A stretch of DNA of 64,000 nucleotides from Symbiodinium kawagutii (Eukaryota; Sar; Dinophyceae; Suessiales; Symbiodiniaceae): NCBI GenBank assembly GCA_009767595.1, contig VSDK01023575.1, forward strand, positions 40,847-104,846, in the 5' to 3' direction. Position 1 is the first letter of the stretch, and each line of letters begins with the position of its first letter. The notes beneath the pieces were generated by a model. That model saw only the letters and a list, made by a program, of their open reading frames with translations. It had not been told where the DNA came from and did no database searches. This document shows positions 56,138-64,000 of the stretch, piece after piece. The position numbers were made by a program, and so were the translations under genes.

Positions 56138-56795
56138 TGTTGTTTGTGGTTGGTTCTATCCATGTGATGCCTTGCATGGTGCTATACGTTTTTTCATACA
56201 ACAGAAGTGGAGGATCCGAGATTTTTCGGATCCAATCCAATTCAATTCTATCATCAAGGGCAATTTCAAGGTGTGAAAGGTCATTCTGGGATGGTCCGCA
56301 AATAGATGAGCCAACTGAGGAAAAACACAGGCTCCGGTTCTCAACGTGACAAAATTCGAACTGGTGAGGTAATGTCTCATGAAAGTCAGCTATGTGCGTC
56401 ATCTGTTTGGGACCTCCTATTTGACCCATGAAAAAAATGAAAATGATGGACAAAGGGCCATGATAAGCGTACCACCCAGAGATTGTGGTTTCACTACCAA
56501 AGTTATGGTCCATGGTCATTCGAGGTACCCCCGTTGATGGAGCCATGTTCACCATGTTGGGCCTCACAAAGGTTGACAAATTGCCATGCCAATCACTGAT
56601 CAACACTGTGAGTTCTGTCAACCCATTTGGTTGGTTTCTATTGTCATTTGGAATTACGGGAGCCGTTAGATCCCAATTGAATATCAATGTATGTAAATCC
56701 ATACATACAACATCCTACATGCGCTTACATAGTTTTGAATACACAAGCAATCAGATAACATGGTCACCTGTCAATTATTCGACGTATGAATGTCA

Positions 56796-56813
56796 TATAT
56801 ATATATATATATA
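56796..56813. repeat. Short TA tract
   Basis: About nine TA units. Confidence 0.8.
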
Positions 56814-56894
56814 CTTGTTTTTACATATCATACATTTTTGTTCATACACCCATATCTACACGTCATTTTTCATGTATGCATGTGTTTAGTCATT

Positions 56895-56980
56895 TGGTTG
56901 GTGGTTTGATTCACACTTTTGATTTTCCCTACTCATAACAGCTACTGTATGGTTCGGGGTGGTGACCAACCACCAACCAG
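56895..56980. mobile_element. Family C element (copy 6)
   Basis: Left arm TTGGTTGGTGGTTTGATTCA, core TTTTCCCTACTCATAACAGC, right arm GACCAACCACCAACCAG. Confidence 0.75.
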
Positions 56981-57039
56981 TCATGTTTTGTTAAAAACAC
57001 CTTGCATATACTAATGGAATCATAGGGGTTATAAGCGTG

Positions 57040-57127
57040 ACTGGTTTTATTTTCCCTACTAGTTGTTAACAAGTGGTTGGTTGACTTGCGCATATTTTTC
57101 AATAGGGGAGGTTCAACCACCAACCAG
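57040..57127. mobile_element. Family C element (copy 7)
   Basis: Left arm shortened (GACTGGTTTTATTTTCCCTA), core ACAAGTGGTTGGTTGACTTG, right arm GAGGTTCAACCACCAACCAG. Confidence 0.75.
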
Positions 57128-57654
57128 TATTGATCATTATTAACCATGATTACTAGTTAACCACTATGAACCACTAGTTAACCATGGCTGGTTCAACCAC
57201 CCACCAGATCACTAGGGGATGTCACCAACAAAGTCATGGTTCAACAGCTGGCCAGGTGATACCGTGGCTGCCCGGGACGCCCAGCGGTCAGGGATGGTGG
57301 CTGAACTCAGCCCTAGAAACCATAGGAATTGTGACCGCTTACGAGCTTTGGGGGTGCACATCCAAGTAATGGTTTGTTATAAGCCATCAAACTTGAACAT
57401 TTGTGAGCATAGGAATATTGATGTGAACTGATTGTGTATATATGGTTGTTGATTGGTTTTATGTGTGTTCCTTATATTCTGGTTTTACTCATGGGATCAA
57501 TCTCATGAACCTATGTGCGACCACCCTGTGATGCAGGTCAATGTGAAACTGCATTTTGCTAGCTCAATATTCAGATTCAATTCCCAGCCGGAGGTCCTCT
57601 ATAGAATGCCCGACCTTTGCCTCTATAAAATGTAATTCCGGGTCACCATTCTAT

Positions 57655-57905
57655 TGAGAATGCAGTTTGGCATGAGTAACCCAAGATTTACCATGAAACA
57701 ACCCAAATTCACCATGAAATAACCCAAAACTTTCAATGAAATAATGAAGATTTACCATGAAATACCCAGAGTTCACCATTAACTGAGATTTACCATGAAA
57801 TAGCCCAAGAATTCACCATGAAACAACCCAAACAATTTACCTAACCCAAAAATTCCAATGAAATCACCTAAAGAATTGCCGTGAAATACTCCACAGAATT
57901 CACCA
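57655..57905. repeat. ATTCACCATGAAATAACCCA-type degenerate repeats
   Basis: About ten imperfect units of 20-25 bases (TTTACCATGAAATA, CAACCCAAATTCACCATG), ending just before FG-GAP exon c. Confidence 0.85.
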
Positions 57906-57960
57906 TCCGTTCTGGCACAACGGCATGGTGACGCTGACCGGCATGGGATCCCCGGGCCAG

Positions 57961-58047
57961 GTGGGCGCTCCCGGAGACAACGACCGTGGCGACTTCAGCG
58001 GAGCTGCCTACGTCTTCCTCCGAAAGGCCGACGGATTCGAGGAGCAG
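57961..58047 (+). CDS. FG-GAP protein, exon c
   Basis: An 87-base GC-rich exon (29 codons) between CCCCGGGCCAG and GAGGAGCAG/GTGCGG, phase 0 at both ends. It reads VGAPGDNDRGDFSGAAYVFL then RKADGFEEQ. This is the diagnostic part of an FG-GAP blade: the VGAP turn, a D.N/D.G calcium-loop-like run (DNDRGD) and the S/G-A-Y-V-F strand. FG-GAP repeats form the beta-propeller of integrin alpha chains and related secreted or surface proteins. The frame happens to stay open to 58143, but the downstream exon fits only the earlier donor. Confidence 0.85.
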
Positions 58048-58343
58048 GTGCGGATCGAAGCTGGCGAAGCCATGGTGGCAGTGAGGAGCTCCCCGTGGAT
58101 GGGAGGCGACGTTGAGGCTTTGAAAACGGAGGGTCGTTTGTAGGTTTTCATTCGGAGATTTTTGAACAGGAAAGGAGCTTAGAATTGGATGTCACAAGGG
58201 GCTTATAAGGAGGTGAAGGGCCGGTGAAGGGTGGGTTTGTAAGCTGGTTGGTAAGGTATGTATAAGCTTTGAAATTGACAAGCCATGCACCCTGTGGTCA
58301 TCTGGCCAACCCAAATCACCACTCCCTTCCAGAGCTTTCACAG

Positions 58344-58394
58344 GCCAAACTTACGGCAGATGACGGCTTCCGAAATTCCTACTTCGGTCAAGAT
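58344..58394 (+). CDS. FG-GAP protein, exon d
   Basis: A 51-base exon between GAGCTTTCACAG and GTCAAGAT/GTCTCT, reading AKLTADDGFRNSYFGQD. AKLTADDG..N.YFG is the standard link from one FG-GAP blade to the next. It follows exon c in phase 0 after a 296-base intron, giving FEEQ-AKLTADDG. GC-rich sequence to either side may hold alternative borders. Confidence 0.8.
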
Positions 58395-59466
58395 GTCTCT
58401 CGGATCTACAAAGCGGCCTGCGGCTTGTGCTTTCCCGGATGTTCAATGATGGGAGGGAGCGATGGGCTGCGCCAGGGGTAAACTTATAGCAAGGGGGAGC
58501 CAAGGAGCCAACCAAATGGTGGACAATGATGATAAAGTGATGATTAAGAATCATTGACACGACTAGTAAGGATGGCTAATATCATTTCATTAGCAGAAGT
58601 GAATTCGTTTAGGTCTAGGAAAACTGGTGGGTTGCCTCCTTTTGTATCCGGTTTTCTTTCAGAAATCGTGGAAGAGTACACCACTTTGCAACGAGACTGT
58701 TTTTGTCAAAGGGTTTTTGTGGTTTGATTCTTAGAAAATTCATGGTTAACCATCACATGGAATTTTTATTACTATCAGTATTAAATGTGATTCTCAGCCA
58801 TCATTATTAATTAATACTATCAAATAGTATATATTACTAGATTTCTTAGCAATCATACCATAGATTCACCACCATTGACCCCAATCAGCTGGTTGATATT
58901 GTAGGCCTTGTCTCGCATTTTCAAGCAATATCAATCACAGCTAACTGTCATTTATCATGGTACATGCACAGGACCCTGCAACGCTCTGGGCACTGCGCTT
59001 CTGCAAGTAGGACTACACCTGTTCGCGTGGGACCTTTTTTTGGGCGACAACCCAGAAATTTGCCCAGAAAAAAAACTAGATTTGGCAGAGGTTCAATCAC
59101 TTTGGCACCTTTTTCACAACGCAGAGCGTGAAACACCAAGCATGGGCTATACCACGAAAACCATCAACCGGCACTTGTTTGTAGCTATATGTTTATATAT
59201 AATTCTGGTTCTCCATTCAATTATTTTTTTTTGACTTTTCAAAACAAATCCATTTTGGGCAGGTGACTGAACTTATCCTTTGCTTGTGATAGCTGCTTAT
59301 TGATGTTTCAGGCTGGTTTATGATCAGTTCATAGAAGCATTTCTTGAGATTTAGCTGGACTGGCTGGTGGGCATCGTGATGGGACAAGCCAATGCCATGA
59401 AGTAACCGATTCCATGACGCCAAATGGGTCAACGAGTTGTCACTTAGTCGCAACTGCCGAGATATG

Positions 59467-59567
59467 GCGGGTTCTTGATATTGGCAACCTCAAAAATGGA
59501 TGGTTTAAGACCATGTAAACTGTTAATATTGGATGATTTGGGGGCACCTCTACGTTGAGAAACCACC
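59467..59567. mobile_element. Family A element (copy 23)
   Basis: The left arm is decayed (GGCGGGTTCTTGATATTGGC). Core AATGGATGGTTTAAGACC then GGATGATTTGGGGG, right arm ACGTTGAGAAACCACC. It lies in the intron between FG-GAP exons d and e. Confidence 0.75.
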
Positions 59568-60128
59568 ATGTATGGGATTGTCCAAAAATGGTGTACCTGC
59601 CAGAAATGGCTAGTTTCAATTTTAATAGTGGATACATTTGGATACTGATGGTTAGTGGGTACCACCATTGATGAATAACCCCATATGGCTAATATCATTT
59701 ATCGATTGCTGGCAGATATATTGTAGGAGCCGCTTGGTGTAATCGGCAAACCACCCCAAAAAACGCAACTTGACAAGCAGTTGTCTTTCAGCCTCATGCT
59801 GTTGGTTTTCCGGGAGAGCGGAGTTGTTTTGTAATTCGAAACTGGTGGCGACAATCCATGATCATCTAATGGCCAGCAGGTCAGTTCACCCTGGCTATGA
59901 GGTATCCACGAGTAATCACTCAGCATTGTCAACCATTGGACCATTGCTACAGATTTTGTATATTAATAAACCATTGTCAACCTATCCACTATTAACCATA
60001 GCTAAATGCTATCATAAACCATGCTCAACTTATCCATTATCAACCATATTAATTAACCACTATTAGTGATCAACCACTAGCCGCTTCTTCGCCACACTAT
60101 CCACAGGTTCAACGGGTTCCGCTGCCAG

Positions 60129-60265
60129 GTCAGTGTCTTCGGAGAGACCGTGCTGGTGGGTGCTGACCGCGATAGTCTCAACGGCAAGAAGGCGCCGTGG
60201 CGCAGCGCCTGTAGCGGTCCCCAGCCCCGGCATCCATGGCGCTGGAAGAAGGTGGCAGTTGCAAG
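60129..60265 (+). CDS. FG-GAP protein, exon e
   Basis: Starts after TTCCGCTGCCAG and reads VSVFGETVLVGADRDSLNGK, continuing the blade begun by YFGQD of exon d in phase 0 (YFGQD-VSVFGETVLVGA). The 3' border is uncertain. A GC donor may follow AAGAAG at 60191, or the exon may run to GTTGCAAG/GTGAAA at 60265, adding a basic segment ending HPWRWKKVAVA. Both give usable phases for the next exon. GC-rich throughout. Confidence 0.75.
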
Positions 60266-60401
60266 GTGAAACCAGCCCAGACACCAAAGTTTGGTGGTTG
60301 CTTTGCGAATATTACTCGAGTAGATGTGCGTTTTCTTTTAATGGGATATTTCGTAATTATTAGCTAATTTGCTTACTGCATGTATCCTTTGGTACCTGCA
60401 G

Positions 60402-60444
60402 TGCTTATGTTGGGGGTACCAGACAAGAGGCAGAGACCGCCACC
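60402..60444 (+). CDS. FG-GAP protein, exon f (tentative)
   Basis: After TTTGGTACCTGCAG the plus strand reads AYVGGTRQEAETAT to GCCACC/GTCACA. AYV would be the end of a blade (G-S/A-A-Y-V-F), but the usual aromatic residue after V is missing. Borders are uncertain. Confidence 0.4.
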
Positions 60445-60479
60445 GTCACATTCATCCCATGTGTAGTCGTACATGCATG

Positions 60480-61085
60480 CAGTACAGGTAATAGGCATTA
60501 TTATCCTATAGTATATATGATATTGTATTGTGTCATTAGTATATTAAAAGATATGATATTTAATGGTATCATATTTTTATTGTATTATGTCACGCCATGG
60601 TATATGTTGCTTTGCTATATTCAATTAGGATTTACACCAGATTATACACCATAACATGTTGCTATATTGCGCTATAATACCTTGTATTTGTATGCATATC
60701 CACATGCGAAGGCAAGCGCGTTTTAGACCGCTGGAGCACACCATATTGGTTTCACGGCATGTGTTTTGTTCTGTATTCTTTCATAGTTTTCCACCGTGTA
60801 GATATTGCGCCATGTTTTTTTTGTTGAATGAAAGTTCATTCATATCGCAGCTGTCGCCTCATGAGCCCTGGAATGGGGGAAAATATAACAATGTTTGTGA
60901 AACAGAAAACAGCTTAGTAGTTTATGAAGGAAACGAAAATGCTGTTGGCATGAAAGTTTCTGAAGTTTATACAAGTTTATGATAGTTTATGTATGATAGT
61001 TTCTGACAGTGTGAAGTTTTTGAAATTTATAGAAGTTTATAAAGTTTATGAGTTGTTCAAGGTTAAACGTCAAGAAAAATATGAC
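60480..61085. other. AT-rich spacer with AGTTTATGA words
   Basis: Contains TATGATATT-rich sequence (60500-60600) and about eight AGTTTAT or AAGTTTATA units at 60955-61060. No gene. Confidence 0.6.
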
Positions 61086-61158
61086 AGTTTATGCTTTTGG
61101 TGGCATGTTGTACTTGCATGTTCAATCAGACCATGCCGGTCTTTGAAGACGCCCGAAG

Positions 61159-61210
61159 GAGAGCGGCTCAGCTTACATCTTCCAACGAGACATCGATGTT
61201 ACCTGGCGAC
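61159..61210 (+). CDS. FG-GAP protein, exon g
   Basis: After CGCCCGAAG the plus strand reads ESGSAYIFQRDIDVTW, a typical blade end (SGSAYIF.R). The frame stays open to 61284 and soon passes VSVAIDY, which resembles the next blade start, so the exon may be longer than drawn. This is the last recognisable piece. An alternative acceptor, TTTGAAG, lies 10 bases upstream. Confidence 0.65.
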
Positions 61211-61289
61211 GTCACCGAGTGTCCGTGGCCATCGACTACAGGGAGAAGTGGTTGGCTAGGGGATGGTTGGTGCCACCCAGACTAGCCCA

Positions 61290-62530
61290 CTAAATTCGCT
61301 TTCATCCCGCTCACTCCATTTTTTTTGCATAGAATCCCAAAATGCATTATTTTGCATCTTTGCTGTTGATAATTGGTGAATATCATGAAATCAAACCGGT
61401 GTACGAACTCCCGAATGGGCAGTTCCGAGGTAGCACCATTCTTGGACACTCTAGTTTCTTTCGAGGTGAAGAAGTGCTTGTTCAGAAGAGTGGTTGGCAT
61501 GATATCCACATGATTGGAGTAATGCTTTGACTTGTCAGATTGGAGCATCGAACAGCATGGTTTGGGCAAGGGCATTTTTCCTTTTGGGCTGGAACACTTG
61601 CATCTCTGCCTGGACGTGATGTGACTTAGGGCGGGCACTTGTGCCTATCTAATTACCTACTTGTAACTTGTACAGAGGCACGTAGCTTCATACAGGGCAA
61701 ACTTGCACAGGGGCCATAGGGGTACCAACTTTTTACAAGCAGAACTTGGTTGTCATCACCCCAGCAGGTCTGGCAACAGGAGGCAAAGCTCACTCCCAAG
61801 GTGTGCTGGGAAATTGTGGCAAGGGTGATGATGAAGGATAGGTGACTAGCGAATGAATCATTGCATGTAATGGAGAGTGGAGTGCCATGGGGGGGTGGAG
61901 GGGTGACAACTGTGATTTTCCAGTTAGACTTTTTTTGAAAATGTCTTCGAAATATAAGTCTTTTCTTGTCAGAAGCCTCCATACGCTTGGCGGCCCGGCT
62001 ATCATCGAATATTGGTGAAGGATGATTAAGAAGTTGGACAAATCCTGAGGTTCATGAGGGTCGATCATAGAAAACATATACAATACTCCATACCCTTCCA
62101 GTTACCATTGTTGTGTAGGTGACCAACCCCAAACAACAATGCTGGTCATGATGGTTGACGATGCTTCATCCCAGTGTAGTATTGTGCAGATAATGGTGGT
62201 TGATAATCCCGGTTCCTTGGCAAGTCCAACTGTGCTGAACTCTGGTTGTTCCACGATACGTTGCTTGGTATGGGGAATGCGGTCACAGAACGCTTGATAA
62301 GTTCCTTACACTGTGATGGATGTTGACGGATACTGTTCGATGATGGTAGATGGTAGTTCTACCCAAAATGGCCCTCGGTCAAAACAATTCGACCCAAGCA
62401 CGGAATTGTTTCCTGCTGGAGATTGGCTGCGGGTTTTTGTTGATTTATTTTTGGACTACTCAAACTTCCAGCACAGCCCTAAACGTGGGCAGAAGCTACA
62501 ACCTGAAGCCACTGCTGGGTTAGCAAAAGA
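61290..62530. other. Spacer, no gene recognised
   Basis: Short overlapping frames on both strands. No further FG-GAP motif was found here. Confidence 0.4.
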
Positions 62531-62531
62531 T

Positions 62532-62755
62532 CTGGTTGGTGGTTTCATTTAGATGCTTTATTTTCCCACTCGTATGATCCTAAATGGGTGTTTCTCAAAA
62601 TGGGGAACCCCAAAAAATGGTTGGTTTATTACTATAAATATGGTTTATAATGGATGATTTGGGGGTGCCCCTATTTTGAGAAACCACCAAATGGGTTGGT
62701 TGGTTGACTTCCGCATTTTTTTTTCCATGATGGGTTGGTGAGCACCACCAACCAG
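62532..62755. mobile_element. Family C element interrupted by family A (copy 8)
   Basis: Left half TCTGGTTGGTGGTTTCATTT ... TTTTCCCACTCG, right half TTGGTTGGTTGACTTCCGCA ... GCACCACCAACCAG. Family A copy 24 lies between the halves. Confidence 0.8.
62589..62688. mobile_element. Family A element nested in family C (copy 24)
   Basis: Near-consensus: TGTTTCTCAAAATGGGGAAC, AAAATGGTTGGTTTATTACT, GGATGATTTGGGGG, CCCCTATTTTGAGAAACCAC. A 7-bp direct repeat AAATGGG (62582-62588 and 62689-62695) flanks it, a clear target duplication. Confidence 0.95.
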
Positions 62756-62869
62756 AGATGCGTCTCAACTCTGCGCAGGATGCAGTTGCCCATGAGCGTT
62801 TCGGGGCAAGGTGCCGGGTCCTTCGTCAGCTGAACGGAGAAGCACCACCATAGGTACTGGAACAAAATG

Positions 62870-62970
62870 GTGGTTTCTCAAGTCATGGGGTACCCCAAAG
62901 AATGGTTGGCTTATGAATACAAATGATCAATATTGGATGATTTGGGGATATCCTGTTTTGAGTAAGCACC
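62870..62970. mobile_element. Family A element (copy 25)
   Basis: Left arm GTGGTTTCTCAAGTCATGGG, core GAATGGTTGGCTTATGAATA then GGATGATTTGGGG, right arm ATCCTGTTTTGAGTAAGCAC. AAATG flanks both sides. Confidence 0.85.
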
Positions 62971-62974
62971 AAAT

Positions 62975-64000
62975 GAATATTGGATAATATTGGTGATCAA
63001 TTCGAGAGTTGTGAAAGGGAAGTAGTTTTTAACACGGCTGTTAGTGAATCAACCCAAAAACGAGGATCAACAGATATTCTGTACCCACGTAATTGTTGAT
63101 CGGGAACCATTTTTGCACTTGTCCGAACAACTGTCTACAGTATGTGGCAGAAAAGGAGTTCAATGATGAGCACGGATCAACCGTTCAAACCTATTGTGTT
63201 GGTTGGTAATGATGAACAATGACAATCATGAATGTAGTCAGTCAAATAATGGTGGTTCACATTGGTAGATGTTAGTGAAGATTTTCTCAATAGTGGTCGT
63301 GAATGACAGTGATCAATTCATGAAGCAGTTTTCATTTTTCAACTTTGTCAACAGCTGGGCATGTCCCAAGCTATCTAGGCAGGTTCCATTGTGCTCTTAA
63401 TCAGTGCTGACGGAGGACCCTGATTTGTGGACATACCCAGTTGGTTCAAAGATGTTCGATGATTGTTTTTTCTTAGTAATGGACCATCACTTGTCGGTTC
63501 ATGTCCATTTTGTTCTTGGTAATTGTTAATTCGCAAGCATCATTATTCACCATCATCGTTGGTATGTCCTTTCATGGCTAGTTTCTGATCTTGTTTTTCA
63601 CGACATCACTATCGCCATCACTATTCCCCGTTATTGATATTTGTTGATTATGTCCGCTTTCAAACCATTGATACGGTTTCAATCGGATAGCCATTGTTGC
63701 TCAAAGTACCAATCTCTTTATGGTCACCAACCATCCCTGTCTAGCAATCGTCGCTTCTGCTTCGCTCCTCTCTTCCAAACCAGCAGCAAGCCACAATGAC
63801 TGTGAATGAATCCATGATAAGTGTTTCATAAGTTTCACATTATTTTCTATCCACTATCATCACTGACAAACCATCATGATTACCATCACTGCACCATCAT
63901 TGCACCATCATTGAACCATCATTAAACCATCATTGAAGCATCCTAAACCACCATGATTCCCTGGTTCTTTGGTGGTTTCACATGGTTTAACCTCATTTCT
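62975..64000. other. Degenerate low-complexity spacer
   Basis: TGATGAACAATGACAATCAT-type words, ending in repeated ACCATCATTGAACCATCATT at 63850-63950. No gene. Confidence 0.6.

Noticed and set aside
56028..56702. 224-codon minus-strand frame, the longest in the window
   Set aside because: About 38 codons at its C-terminal end lie inside family B copy 9, no domain is recognisable, and the FG-GAP gene on the opposite strand spans the region. Its length is only marginally unusual for six frames of 64 kb.
1..64000. Dinoflagellate spliced-leader gene or relic
   Set aside because: I looked for the conserved CCATTTTGGCTCAAG part and found only short chance matches. Its absence leaves the organism call open.

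Overview
This window looks like nuclear DNA of an intron-rich protist, most likely a dinoflagellate or close alveolate relative. That is an inference. It rests on very short GC-richer coding islands (20 to 190 bases) scattered through AT-leaning spacer, at least one apparent GC-AG intron, and many small inverted-repeat elements whose ends look like splice sites. No spliced-leader sequence, tRNA, rRNA or CRISPR array was seen. No long intact gene exists here: the longest uninterrupted frames are about what chance allows, or are made by tandem repeats.

The only gene with a recognisable family is a plus-strand FG-GAP (integrin-alpha-type beta-propeller) gene in the right part, about 53.45 to 61.2 kb, split into at least seven small exons. 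Its pieces join in phase into a repeat of the form FG..SVSISG / VGAPGDNDRG / SGAAYVF / AKLTADDG / YFGQD / VSVFGETVLVGAD. Both gene ends lie outside what I can recognise.

From about 7.6 to 51 kb the window holds about 30 further GC-rich islands that behave like exons (open frames, splice-like borders). Most are open on both strands, and I could neither name a protein nor fix the strand with confidence. They may belong to the FG-GAP gene, to a second gene on the minus strand, or to both.

Three families of short terminal-inverted-repeat elements fill the spacer: family A (about 100 bp, 25 copies), family B (about 115 to 125 bp, 9 copies) and family C (about 100 bp, 8 copies). Families A and B carry GT at one end and AG at the other when read on either strand. 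Several copies sit directly between two open islands, so they look like introner elements, meaning mobile elements that become introns. A larger inverted-repeat element (about 1.48 kb, 13188-14666) is inserted in a TA microsatellite and carries an 80-codon frame.

The rest is repeat-rich: a 42-bp minisatellite (2.65-3.85 kb), two related G-rich minisatellites (1.8-2.05 and 13.2-13.65 kb), a 98-bp array (54.13-55.77 kb), trinucleotide and hexanucleotide microsatellites, many (TA)n tracts, and long stretches of degenerate ATTAACCATCATT-like low-complexity sequence.
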